Positions 47,500 to 58,496 of a stretch of DNA of 64,000 nt are shown here, in pieces (positions within the stretch are counted from its first letter, which is position 1; each line of letters opens with the position of its first letter). Where the stretch lies: positions 2,374,501-2,438,500 of the forward strand of contig JAQFVV010000072.1 in the NCBI GenBank assembly GCA_028023455.1, in the 5' to 3' direction. This DNA comes from Epiperipatus broadwayi. Taxonomy: Eukaryota; Onychophora; Udeonychophora; Euonychophora; Peripatidae. Under the pieces are notes generated by a model. It was not told the origin of the DNA. It made no database searches and was given only the letters and a program-made list of their open reading frames with translations. The translations under genes and the position numbers were made by a program.

Positions 47500-48180
47500 G
47501 TGATATAGTTCCCTTTTCTGAATTGTTTCAAAAGCATAATATATGTGGATTTATAACGTAAAATCTTTAGCTAAAAGTATCTAGACACCAATTTACCATT
47601 CAGTATTGTTTGACTACCTGTGTTAAGTGTGGTAAATATTGATTCCATTCTTACTAATCCTTGTGGGAGAATTTTTCATGCATATTTTGAATGTTCGAAT
47701 TTGTGCCATTTTCAGAATATTTTGTGCAATGAATTGTCTGCATGAAAAATCTTTACGCTTGCATAGAGATTCTTTTCTTTTGTCTGGAATTCTACATTGT
47801 GAATCTGTGATGCTTAATTTTAACATGAGCTTTTTGAATCTAGTATTTGGTACATAAAAAAAAAAAAAAAGCAACCTAGTGATTTTAAAATAACTGGAAG
47901 CAAAAATCTGTTCAAAGAACAGTCAGATGCAAATGTATATATCGGTTTGGGAGGAAGGAACAAAGAATAATTGTACAAGAATATTTCTCTATTTTGAATT
48001 ACGAAATATTACATAACAATGATTATCCTATTTCCAGAAAAAAATTGGTGGAAGTAGAGAGAATAGAAAAGAGGAGTGTAAAAAGAAAAAGTCAAAGATG
48101 AGTTTTAGAGTGACTATGTATTACTAAAATGAGCCAAAATATATCGCACACTGGTCTGCTTGTAGTGATAAATTCTCCAT
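47500..48180. other. No recognised feature
   Basis: The opposed open frames at 47623-47874 and 47639-47857 read nearly the same DNA on both strands; neither is recognisable. Confidence 0.5.
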
Positions 48181-48186
48181 ACAATA

Positions 48187-48500
48187 GTGTCACCCAGTGC
48201 AAGCCTTAGTAATCAATGAATGCAAGAAAGTTAATGCATAAAATCCCTATCTAGATCTTATTCATCCAAAATTTCCAGACTAGTTTTTAGCTTGTGGCTT
48301 TCATCTTGATGAGCTTTGGATCTGAGAGGAGTGCACCTGAACCTAGGATTTAAAGCAAATCTCCAGTCGCCACCTTTACCTGTTTAATTAGCTATAAAAC
48401 TATGAGTAAAAGATAGAAATACAATGTTTTCACTCCAAGCTCTTTTTGCTTACATAGTCATATAGATCTGAACTCACTTCAGTATTTATACATAACCATA
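48187..48500 (-). repeat. Family A repeat with 5' block
   Basis: The complement gives the 5' block (ACTGAAGTGAGTTCAGATCT, GAGCTTGGAGTGAAAAC), the head GGTGGCGACTGGAG, the core CAAGATGAAAGCCACAAGCT then AAAACTAGTCTGGAAATTTT, and the 3' end CATTGATTACTAAGGCTTGC then ACTGGGTGACACTATTGTAT. It is a nearly full unit of about 310 bp. Confidence 0.75.
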
Positions 48501-48540
48501 ATCACAATCATCCTACAGTAAGGTTTCATTATCACCATTT

Positions 48541-48640
48541 TCTATGCTTACACAAGCTGTTAAAACAGTAGCAAATTTTTCAAATAATAGTACTGTCCAA
48601 TGAAAGTCTCAGTAATCAATAGATGCTTGTGTAAGCATAG
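48541..48640. repeat. Family A distal-tail palindrome
   Basis: CTATGCTTACACAAGC and its inverted copy GCTTGTGTAAGCATAG flank a short family A 3' piece (CAGTAATCAATAGATGC). It looks like two distal tails facing each other. Confidence 0.6.
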
Positions 48641-48664
48641 AAGTGATGATCATGTGATCTCTTG

Positions 48665-49780
48665 TAGTGCTGTGTTTGAACAACTATAGAAAACTTATTT
48701 CTGAAAGATTTCATCACCTCTGCTAACTAAAGCTCTCCGTTGGATTTCACAATCATCCGTATCTCCTGTGAATAATCAGTCAAAACATTCTGTAGATCAT
48801 TCTTTCAATTGACGAAAATAGAAAAATCATCAGCATACTGTAACTGTAGAAACCAAGAAGATGACCTTCTTATTTTTAGCTTTTAATTTGTTTGTATTTA
48901 AACTCCAACCCTATATTGTATCTTCAGACTCACAAAGAATTTCAGAAACCCATAAAAATAGAAAACAAAGTTGATGGTATTATACATCCATGTTAGCACC
49001 ATTTATATTTCAAATATGTCAAATGTTTTGGCATCATCGATCATTTTTGATCTCATCCCCAAGCATAGCACTTGTAGATGCAACTGATTATTTTTAAATA
49101 CGCTCGCAATCCTTTTTGACAACCTTGGACAAATCAATATAAGTAATATATAGATCACACTTTTGTTGTGTATCACTTTTCTTATTTCCTGACAATAAAA
49201 GTCATACTTACAGTGTGATTCTTACTTCTCTAAAACTTCACCGAGTCGCTGATACGCACTTATGATCAGAAATAACTTATTCGATAAAATCATTAATAGT
49301 AATTTTGCTATTATAGTATCTATGATTATTGAGTTTTTGTATTCCCTTTATTTTTTATAAATGACAACTATAGAAATGTTTGAAAATCACACATTTCGCA
49401 TATCCAATCAATTTGAAGCTTATATATGTCAATCACACCGTAAACCTATCGGTTATCTTGACAGAAATTGCATTCTTTCCATTATTAAGATTACATCAAA
49501 TGTTTTTAGTATCATTTGCAACTAAGCTGATATTTCATTAAATATGATTACCCAAATTCTTGTATCTATTCGAACGATTATCTAAATGCTATCATTATCT
49601 CACATTGACTGATTTGATATAATTATGATGTTAAATAAAAGAATCACTTTTCACCCTTAATTTAGTCAGTGAGTAAATTTTTATTAAGTAGGCTCTTATC
49701 AGTTTTCTTCAAGATCTAAATATGAAGATTATATATTGTGTTCGTTTTAAAAAAAAAATTACTTAATTTTATATTAACTG
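48665..49780. other. No recognised feature
   Basis: The composition is slightly less AT-rich at 48670-49120. No RT motif, exon or repeat could be confirmed. Confidence 0.45.
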
Positions 49781-49785
49781 AAACA

Positions 49786-49945
49786 CAGGCTTATTATATA
49801 CCTGTGTCTAAATATGTAATATATAGGGTATATGAGCCAGACTTTCACACGACAGCATATATGTGCTTGAGTGTATCAGTATTATTAGATAGAGTGGTGG
49901 GTCGTGTGAAAGTCTGTGCTCATATACCCTATATATTAATTTATA
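49786..49945. mobile_element. Short fold-back element copy
   Basis: The left end has the terminal hairpin ACACAGGCTT...ACCTGTGT followed by AATATATAGGGTATATGAGC. The inverted arm GTCGTGTGAAAGTCTGTGCT then CATATACCCTATATATTA closes it. It has the same ends as 6918-7716, but the internal arm is deleted down to a loop of about 50 bp. Confidence 0.82.
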
Positions 49946-49990
49946 TTCTATATAAATCCAATTCTATTATATATAATTATTTATGCATAT

Positions 49991-50253
49991 ATATTTTACA
50001 ATAATATTAATATCATTTATGTTCTTTATTACTTTTTACAGTGCTTTTTTGCAACCCACTATTGATGTTTTCGATTGCCCCAGCAATCTTCTTCAGAACT
50101 TCTATTTATATTTTTAAATTAAGATTTGGAATGATTAATAGAAGTTCTGAAGAAGATTGCTGGGGCAATCGAAACCATCAATAGTAAGTTGTAAAAAAGC
50201 ATTGTAAAAAGTAATAAAGAATAAAAATGATATTATTATATTTTACAATAAAT
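49991..50253. mobile_element. Fold-back element with two hairpin motifs
   Basis: The arms of about 110 bp (49991-50108 and 50139-50253) are near-complementary, for example TTCTTTATTACTTTTTACA against TGTAAAAAGTAATAAAGAA. Each arm carries one hairpin motif: CTGAAGA A GATTGC TGGG GCAATC GAAAC (plus 50147-50175; minus 50096-50067). There is no coding sequence. It shares AGCATTGTAAAAAGT with 32440-32540. Confidence 0.85.
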
Positions 50254-50371
50254 TTATGAAGTAATTAATTTCAAATGTGCTTACTATAAGAATAATTTAT
50301 ATTTGCTTTCAATGTATAATGTCTAGTTATATTATAGATATATATACAACTTATAAATATATGTTGAATAT

Positions 50372-50512
50372 GTATGTGAGATGGATGGATGAAATAAGAA
50401 AGTGTGCAGGGGTGGTGGGAAGAAGAAAAGCTAAAGATCAGAGAAGATGGATTGAACTTGGAGAGATCATCCTGCAGTGGATTGATAATGGTTGATGATG
50501 ATGATGATGATA
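50372..50512 (+). mobile_element. RTE-type LINE, short 3' end
   Basis: The reading is YVRWMDEIRKCAGVVGRR then KDQRRWIELGE and ILQWIDNG stop, followed by a clean GATGATGATGATGAT tail. It is only about 140 bp but close to the family consensus, so it is likely a relatively young, strongly 5'-truncated insertion. Confidence 0.88.
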
Positions 50513-50654
50513 CAACATACTTTTAAATTATATTTTAAACACACACACATATATAATAAACATATTATCTCATAATTTTATGTAGACATTATAAAATTAG
50601 ATTTATATAAAATTAGATGATATTTTGATGATAACAATGTGCTATTTTTCTATT

Positions 50655-50690
50655 TAAATCTCTGAAGAAGACTATTCAGCAATCAAAATA
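50655..50690 (+). repeat. Degenerate CTGANGA/GAAA hairpin
   Basis: CTGAAGA A GACTA TTCAG CAATC AAAAT: three to four of five stem pairs remain if G-U is allowed. Confidence 0.4.
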
Positions 50691-51251
50691 TATTAATTAA
50701 TAAAATTTCAAACATTGCACAAATTAAGTGTGAAAATCAGGTGTTTTACTTATTATTGAATATTTAAATATAATATTCATTTTCATGTGTATTTTTAATA
50801 AATTAATGAAATGTTTTTAAATGTCCGACAACTGAAAAGTTTTTTATTATTTACTTTTTAGACACAGCTGAGCACAGTTTCAATCTGAGAGCTGTGATTC
50901 TGGTAGACCACATTGAAAGAACACTCCGTTGTATCTAAAAAGTAAATATATCATTGAGCATAATGGAAAAGCAGATAAGTATAGACAATTTTACTTTATT
51001 TATCCTGAAGTTTCCTATTGCACATGAGTATTTGATTTTAGATTTTTTTTCATCTATTTTTTGATAAAAAATGGAAGTTAAAATTATTAATGAAATTAAT
51101 AAATATGCAACTAAAGAAAAAAAATACTGAATTGGCAAAAATGTATCAAATTGCGAGTCATCTATATTTTTTGGAATATTAAGAATTTCTTGTAAAGTAT
51201 ATATAATTTGGCTAGATATTTGGGATTCAGATGCCAGATATAATGACTCAT

Positions 51252-51395
51252 CATCATTATCATTCATTATCAATCCACTGCAGGATGAAGGTCCAAGTTC
51301 AATCCATCTCCAAACTGTAGCTTCTCTTCCCCACATCATTCCTGGCACACTTTCTTATTTCATCCATCCACCTCACGTGTGGTCTCTTTTAGGGT
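51252..51395 (-). mobile_element. RTE-type LINE, short 3' end
   Basis: The complement of 51252-51395 contains the TRE/KRPHVRW-like DNA (CACACGTGAGGTGGATGGAT), ATGATGTGGGGAAGAGAAGC and the ATCCTGCAGTGGATTGATAA end with the GATGAT tail at plus 51245-51262. The open stretch 50935-51348 crosses its border and is not a gene. Confidence 0.82.
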
Positions 51396-51399
51396 CTTG

Positions 51400-53005
51400 T
51401 TATTTATTTTCATGTCAGAAATTCAATGAGAATGGAAAAAATGTCAAACAAAAGTACAGACTTTGACTAAATATATAAAATTATGCTTATTATAGGTCCG
51501 CGCAACATAAATTTCAAAGCTTTATGTCGGAAGCACAGAGAAATTTCAGTCGATGATATAAACATTTAATTTACTATTTATAACACAGAGTAACAATATG
51601 ATCTCTCAAAACCAGTTGTATGTTAATAACTATAAGGGTTAGAATTATATGCAGGAAAAAAATTAAGTGCAGATTCGTGAGCTACGCTGTTGGTAGTTTT
51701 GCCGCTGATTTTATTTTAAATGTGAAGCTTCTTACAAAAAAGTTAAATGCAAATAAGTAATACTTTTGTAAATACTAAATATATCAAGAAAAAGTATTTC
51801 AACTTATATCACTAAAGTATATAAAAATTCTAAAATGTAAAGAGTAGGCTCTTATTTTGTCATTGACAAAAGAGGTAGTCTTCAATTTCTGGTTTGAATA
51901 AACAGGAATCTAATTGATCTGATTATGACTACTAATGCATATCAAGCAGAAATGTTTGTTGTCAGGCAGACAAATAAAGTATGGATCGCAACAGTTATAT
52001 CCATGCTCATCTGCAGTAAAAATGTACAACTAATATATGGGTGATGTTGATTTAGCCAATCAAAAATGATTTCCATTTGATTGGGATAGAAAGTCTATGT
52101 GATGGTCCATATGACTATTCTGACCCTATTTATTCAGAAATTTTAAATGATTTATATTTCCATTTATATAGCGTCAAAACAATTAAAAAGAAAGCTAAAG
52201 CTTTTTTGATAATTATCAAAGGTAATTTTCTTAAGTACTCATTGATTTTAAGTTATGATGAAAAGGTACAATAAACATAAACTAATTAAAGAGCCAGATT
52301 TCGGCAAAATACTACTTAGGCATTATATAGTATTATGAAAAAAGTTAATACTTTTGAAATTAAAGGTAATTTTATAATGTTTTATTTAAAATAATTAATG
52401 TTTAATTAATATTTTTATCTGATTTATTAGAGAAGAAATATGTTTCTCACAGATGGCTTGATATTCTTCCAACTTTTGGGATACAAGTAAAGTATTCTTA
52501 TGGTTCTATTTTTTCATGTACTGAAATAATGAATTATCTTAGGTAAGATAATTTGAATCAGAATTTTATGAAGAATATAATGAAGTTATCAATAAAAATG
52601 TAAATTAAAAACTTAGTTAACATAATTTAGAAATTATGAATAAACACGAAAGTAAAATTCATTGCTACATAAAAGTAATAATTTTGCATAATCTTGAAAT
52701 TCTTTTTATTTCGTTAATATTTTAATGATGATCACCATATTTTCTTAACCTTTTTGACTCTTATTATTTCCATTTTCTCATAACATATAACATTTTATTC
52801 TAATATTATTAAAACTGAAATTACTGTGAAAATCATCTCAAACCAATTCTAAAAATTTATTCTGGTGACTTCAAGTTAACGGGTTTAAAAATATAAAGTT
52901 GTTGGCGTTGGCAATTTGCCAAGACTAAGAGAAGTAATGAGTTTTCATTAAATTATAAAATATTCAGAATTATTTTCCTTTTCCTTATTCTACTGTAATT
53001 AGTTT
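51400..53005. other. No recognised feature
   Basis: AT-rich spacer. The open stretch 52077-52274 is unrecognised. Confidence 0.5.
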
Positions 53006-53008
53006 GTT

Positions 53009-53182
53009 TCAATGTTTCAAACGTTGGATAAGTAAAAGTTTATTCGGTTTAGTTTGTTAACTGTACCTGAGTGCACTTTCGGCCGATAAGGCCAGATTAT
53101 GATTCTGGGTTCGACTACAGTTAACAAGTTAAATCGAATAAATCTTTATTTAGACAATGTTTGAAATATTGAGACTACTATT
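53009..53182. mobile_element. Fold-back element with central B-box-like loop
   Basis: The arms CAATGTTTCAAACGTTGG...TTAACTGTA (53010-53078) and TACAGTTAACAAG...CAATGTTTGAAATATTG (53115-53170) are inverted. The loop is GC-richer and reads CGGCCGATAAGGCC, then GGGTTCGACTACAG, which resembles a pol III B box (GGTTCGANTCC) at the edge of the right arm. No target duplication is clear. Confidence 0.75.
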
Positions 53183-53189
53183 TATAAAA

Positions 53190-53685
53190 TAAAAATTATT
53201 GATTATTAAAAAAAACTATTCTACATTAAGTGAACATACATGCACGTGTGTTTACATTTATTTGAATACACACATATGTGAATATATCCTCTATCAATTT
53301 TTTTACTGCAATGCATTTTTTCATATTAACTAATTATATTACTTTTATTGTTGTTTTAAGGAGTTATAGTGTAGGGTATGTTATGTAGATTTAACTTGCC
53401 AATAACTCAAAATATAGTTCTGCCATCTGAGATTTATCTTAAATCAAGATTTCCCTTCTCGATATTAAATCAAAAATCTACGAACAAAAATTGTACCCTA
53501 AAAAATAGATTTTTTTTATGAGATTCCAAACAAATTTCTTTTTCTTGATGTAACAATAAAGCCTACAGAATTTTATCTTCCTAAATATTACCGATATCAA
53601 CAGACTCATGACAAGATATAGCCATTGCACATGATTACTTCATAAATGGAATTTAATCTATGTATATGTAGACAAACACAAATCA
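53190..53685. other. No recognised feature
   Basis: AT-rich spacer. Confidence 0.5.
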
Positions 53686-53689
53686 TGGA

Positions 53690-54130
53690 TCATATAGTCC
53701 ACAGATTTGAAAGAATTAATAAAGTCATTAATGAACATCACATGACCACCATTTCTTATGCTTGCTTACAACTGTTATTAAAACAAGCAAAACTGTCTAT
53801 ACATATTGCCATTCGGTGCAAGCCAGAGTAATCAATGGATTCCAGAAGGCTTGTGCATAAAATCCTCATCTAAAGCCTACTCATCCAATATCCCCAGACT
53901 AGTTTCTGGCTTGCGGCCTTCATCAGTGAGTAGCCTTGAATCTGAGAGCACTTCACCTAAATCTTAGGATCTAATGCAACCCTCCAGCAGCCACCTTTTA
54001 TCTCTACTTAACTACAAAACTATGAGTCTTAAATTGAAAACACTATAATATTTTCAATCCAAGCTCATTAGCTTATATAGTCATATAGCATCTGAACTCA
54101 GTTCAGTACCTATACATTTTGGTGCAATAC
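53690..54130 (-). repeat. Family A repeat, most complete copy
   Basis: In its own orientation it starts with the 5' block ACTGAACTGAGTTCAGATGC, then GAGCTTGGATTGAAAAT. The head GGTGGCTGCTGGAGG follows, with CAGATTCAAGGC (B-box-like). The core is CTGATGAAGGCCGCAAGCC then AGAAACTAGTCTGGGGATAT. The 3' part is GAATCCATTGATTACTCTGG then CTTGCACCGAATGGC, with the distal tail TAAGAAATGGTGGTCATGTG. At about 440 bp it is a good reference for the family. In the core, GGC/GCC replaces AGC/GCT of other copies, a compensatory change. Confidence 0.8.
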
Positions 54131-54139
54131 GTATAGATA

Positions 54140-55035
54140 GTTTTGTCATTAATGAATCTACATCTTGGTTAAAATCTTTACTCATTCTTTTATGATATTT
54201 AGTTGACTCTAATTAAAACAAATCTGTACACTTTATAGTGCATGTGTATAAATTGTAAACGTATATTATACAGGATTTATTTTTATCTGTAATTTCAAAT
54301 ATCTCCATAAACATTTGAAGCAAAATGGCCATCGAGTTGGGGACTACTATATGCACATACCTCGGGTCTAGAAAGTATGACATTAAACTAGTTAGCATAC
54401 CAATTGTAATTAGGTTAACAATTAAAGGAATGGAAATATGCTAAAATCAAATAACTATATTTTAATGCATAATTTATTAAATCACGTGATTTTTATAACA
54501 ATCAAAAACATACAATTTCTAAAAATTGGTGATAATTAACAATCTTTATTAATTGATAGCAATTGTCCATTCAGCTTTTCTTGTCAAAATGATATATTTT
54601 CTGATAATTAACAATAATTAATAAAATCTTCCCCACTTTATTTTAAAAGCATAGTTTTATTTTTTATTATTTTTTTCATTTACAGAAGATTTTAACCATC
54701 TTCTGTAATCATTTTCTTATGCTTCTTTAATAATGAGGGGTTTTTGTTTGTTTATTCCTTGCTTTAACAATATAAGAATATAAAAAGTGTATTTAAAAAC
54801 AATTAAATACATTATTAAAGTAGCATTGATAATGATTATAAAATACAGTCAAAATATTGATGAAATGAAAAAGATCATAACATTCGTATAATTCTATAAT
54901 ATAATAATTATATATTATTAATGTTTATATGCTAAATAATGCAAAAACTCTGTCAGATAATGAAGATTATTCTTCACATATAAAGTGTGATAAACAGAAT
55001 AGCTAAAATTCAAAAAAAATTAATCACAAAAAACA
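54140..55035. other. No recognised feature
   Basis: AT-rich spacer. A short palindrome CAGAAGAT...ATCTTCTG is at 54684-54707. Confidence 0.5.
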
Positions 55036-55039
55036 TTTG

Positions 55040-55140
55040 TTAGCCGAGAGGTCATCGCAGCAGCCTTGCAAGCAAGTAGTTGTTTGCAGACGGTTGTGGG
55101 TTCGCCTCCCGGCCGATGCTATGACAGATGAAAAAAAAAA
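55040..55140 (+). mobile_element. tRNA-derived SINE (SINE B)
   Basis: GTTAGCCGAGAGGTCATCGC (A-box region), CCTTGCAAGCAAG, GGTTGTGGGTTCGCCTCCC (B box) and GGCCGATGCTATGACAG are followed by a poly(A) tail of about 10. It is the subfamily with the longer variable arm, shared with 58497-58594 and 59959-60076. Confidence 0.82.
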
Positions 55141-55339
55141 CTATTTGCCAAATGCTTTTAGTACCTGTACCAGAATCATTGTGACATATTGGAACTGAAT
55201 GGTATAATTTTATATAATTTAAGTGCAGCTGTTCTTTCTAACACCATTTACCATAAACTTGAGTAATCAATCACCAGATGAGTAAAAAGTCCTATCATTA
55301 TTTAAATTTTTATCTTCAAACCATTTTCTGTATTTTTCC

Positions 55340-55830
55340 TTAATTGTCGAGGCTTGGAAATCAGTCTTGGAAGAATAAGTAGGCATACATCTCCAATCAC
55401 CTTTAAGTACATCTTAAACTAAAAACTTGAAATTCCAATCCATCTATAATTTTGAATCTGAGTCAATTTTTTTAAATAATTATATCAATCTGAATTCAGT
55501 TCAGCATCTGTATATTTTATTACTTTCAGCTTTCAAATAGCTGTAGGCCCTTATCCCCTCACCTAGGAAGGTTAGTAATAATAATAGATTACCAAATACC
55601 CAGCAAAAACAAAAGTGCTGCCCTTCACTCTACTGCCATCTAGTGTAAGTTTGAGTAATCAGTGATTACTAAATGGGTATAAAAATTTATAGTTTCTGGA
55701 CTTTGCCTTTATTAATGAGTTTTGGAACTCAATGTAGAAAGGAAGCACACGGCAATTAAATCCAGTCTATCTGTCAAGCTAAAAACTTGAAATTTAAATC
55801 AGCCTAATTTTTTGAAACTAAACGTGCTCT
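55340..55830 (-). repeat. Two diverged family A pieces
   Basis: A 5'-block piece at 55340-55530 (CTGAATTCAGTTCAGCATC) and a core/3' piece at 55628-55830 (GCCATCTAGTGTAAG, AGTAATCAGTGATTAC) both match family A in minus orientation. They are older and shorter than the 53.7-54.1 kb copy. Confidence 0.55.
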
Positions 55831-55834
55831 TATA

Positions 55835-57025
55835 TTTTTTTGGTGTTTTATTTTTTTATTATTAATTTGCATCACGAGGTCTAACAGCTAATGTGACTGT
55901 TCTAATTGGAAATGGCATGACAGTTCTGCTTTAAATCACTCTTTACAGCTTTTTGTAATAATATTTCCATATGTTATTTAATGCTCTTACTGCAAATTAG
56001 CTAATATTGATTTATTAATCCAATAAAAATCTGAAGAGGTCAGTATTTTCCATGCACTTTGGTAAAGTTTTTAACTCTGCTGTCACTCATTGAGAATTTT
56101 TGTAATCTGGTTTTCACAACATTTGCAAGATTACTTCCAGAAACTTTCTGGAATAACAAAAAATATTAATTTTACATACTTAAATATTTCTGATTATTTT
56201 GACACAACAAATGTATAATAATTATTTAAAACCAAAAGAATACTTATATACTCTTTGATATTATTCATATACGTTTTATTTTTAAAAAATAGGAATTAAT
56301 AAATTTTACCGTACTTTTAGCAAAGAAAACTACAACCAATAAGATGACCATATCCTAAGAGACTGATCGGATAATGTCATTACTGACACTGTTAGAAGCT
56401 TTTGAGATATTCTAAAACTATAAAGCAATTCTAATATTTTAAAACAGAATTTTATATGATTTAAGAAAGATTAACATTTATTCGTTCACATTTTAAAAAT
56501 ACATTTCTTGATTTTCCAGAATAATTCATTTAGTTGTTTTTTCCCTATCCACTGCCGAATGTTGAAAAATGTCTTTGTTCTCATTATGAACTCATTTTGT
56601 CAATATTTGCAGACTTCTAATATGATTTTTTAGAATGTTTTTTATTTGTAAATTTAAATTTCTAAGAAATCAAGTCCAGTTTATTGAGTTTTAGTATTGA
56701 GTAAAGATTTAATTCTGAAATTGAAGGTTGAACATGCCTCCAGAACTAACAATATGTCAACCTGATAAAGAATTAACATTCCTAGATTGTATACAGTTAA
56801 TGAAAAATTGAAAGCATTAAAATATATAATTACTGAACAGGATTTAGGTCTATGTAATAATTAAAGTAGGAATCACTTGTCAAAAGTTTAATCATTTGAT
56901 TTTTTTTTTGCTGTTTTCTAGTATAAGTAGTTCCTGCAAACCAATTCATTACCAGCAGAGTAAAGTTCAGTGGATTGAAGAAAAGAACTTTGTTTCATAG
57001 CATTAAGAAGCTTGGTGAAGCTTCT
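55835..57025. other. No recognised feature
   Basis: AT-rich spacer. Confidence 0.5.
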
Positions 57026-57029
57026 GGTC

Positions 57030-57864
57030 CAGGGGTCAGCAAACCTTTTAGCATGAACAGCTATTTTATTTAAATCTTTCATCCCCCCCCCTCCCAATTC
57101 TCATTAAAGAGCTACATGGAAAGAGGTAACCTGCCTCCGCAATAAAATGTTGCAAGGAAAGAGCTGAAAAATATATTCATGAAAAATATGAATTTTTGAT
57201 TGGCTATGAATATATTTGCATATTTATTTTAGTAATAGAACACAATACATTTTAAGACAATGAAGCCAATTATTCAAGGCTTTATTAGGTTTGTAAATGT
57301 AGATGATAACAATCAACCCTTAAGCTATCAACAATCTCAATCTGTAGTCAAGGCAACCTCCTTTAACAATAAATGTGGCATCACCTTTATCTTTGGTCTT
57401 ATATATTTATATAGTTATTAAAGAATGCAACTGACCGAGTTGCAATCGTTAATATCTATATGAATATATAAAATTAAAAATAAAGGTGGTACCGCCTTAA
57501 TAAAAGGAGGTTGCCTTGACTACAGGTTGAGACTGTTGATAGCTTAAGGGTTGATTGTTACCATAATACATTCTGTATACATCCCAATGAAAATAAAAAT
57601 TCTCTTAAAAATAAATTAATAAAAAAAATTACTTCAACAGTTTGATTTATTCATAAATTTCTACTATTTAAATATTCATCATATACAATAATTATTATTG
57701 ATATTTTATAATAAGGCTGAATTCAAAAAATGACATAATATGTATTTTTTCTCTTCTAGAGTCATCAGAATATAAAAGAAATTTAAAAATGTCTTTATCG
57801 TGATAAAAAGAACCATGAGATTGGGATCAAAGAGTGACATATAGTCATAGTTTGCCTATCCCTG
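57030..57864. mobile_element. 835-bp hAT-like element carrying a nested MITE
   Basis: The left end CAGGGGTCAGCAAACC and right end TAGTTTGCCTATCCCTG are inverted. Flanking 8-mers TTCTGGTC (57022-57029) and TTCTAGCT (57865-57872) agree at 5 of 8. The interior near the right end (CCATGAGATTGGGATCAAAG) is the inverse of the block inside 31816-32349, so the two are the same family in opposite orientation. A 250-bp MITE is inserted at 57309-57558. Confidence 0.78.
57309..57558. mobile_element. Tc1/mariner-type MITE nested in the hAT element
   Basis: The inverted ends ACAATCAACCCTTAAGC and GCTTAAGGGTTGATTGT are flanked by TA on both sides (57307-57308, 57559-57560). The arms continue through CTATCAACAATCTCAA and GTCAAGGCAACCTCCTTT. 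About 130 bp of central sequence includes a short palindrome (ACTGACCGAGTTGCAATCG). Confidence 0.85.
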
Positions 57865-58127
57865 TTCTAGCTTTATAGGATTGCCGCCAAATGTTATCTT
57901 GAAGGAAAGTGGAAGTTTTGAAACTAATGACCTGTATATTTTTATTAGAATATGTACATCTATACTTTTAAAAGATAAAATTTTAATTTTCTTTAAAATA
58001 TAACTATACAGTATATGCAAAAATTAACTTTACATTTATATTTTTTTATTTTTCTTGCTTAAATAGTTATTTGGAGAGTAACTTTTGGTCAAAGCTGTGA
58101 CCCTGCAGTGAATTCTTTTTTCTCACC

Positions 58128-58205
58128 ATATTTTGCCACCTAGTGTGAACTTTCATAATCAATAGATGATAATAGTGCTTATTAAATCCTTATCCAATGC
58201 CATTG
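58128..58205 (-). repeat. Family A 3' fragment
   Basis: GCCACCTAGTGTGAACTTTC then ATAATCAATAGATGAT is the complement of the family 3' end, and AATCCTTATCCAATGCC follows the core order. Only the 3' third is present. Confidence 0.6.
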
Positions 58206-58310
58206 TATTTGTTTGCTTGTTTTTCAAATTTAAAAAAATTAATAAATTCTATTCAGAGAGTTTATTTCATTTTTTTTATATTTATATTATAATGTTAAAA
58301 CACTAACACA

Positions 58311-58463
58311 TTACAAACATTGTCGTAGTTCGTCTTCATTTTTGCCACTACCACTTTGGCAAAATGATGAAAGTTTGTGATCGTTCTTTGGCATAACAAC
58401 ATGCAGTGGAGTATTTCCAAAGATATGAGATCTACGGGATCCTGCCCTCATGAAAAGTCTGCA
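58311..58463 (-). CDS. Candidate ankyrin-repeat exon or pseudogene fragment
   Basis: This open stretch of 50 codons, bounded by stops, reads LFMRAGSRRSHIFGNTPLHV, then VMPKNDHKLSSF and QSGSGKNEDELRQCL. GNTPLHVV is the hallmark start of an ankyrin repeat, and MRAGS...F fits the end of the preceding repeat (L..AGA.....). The GC content is above the surroundings. A possible acceptor (ATAATGCAG) lies at the upstream edge. A clear GT donor at the downstream end was not found, and it ends in a stop. It may be a terminal exon, a partial copy or chance. A SINE lies directly upstream (58497). Confidence 0.35.
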   Translation of the reverse strand, partial: CRLFMRAGSRRSHIFGNTPLHVVMPKNDHKLSSFCQSGSGKNEDELRQCL

Positions 58464-58496
58464 TTATATGACAATTTATGTTTCTTATGTTTATAT

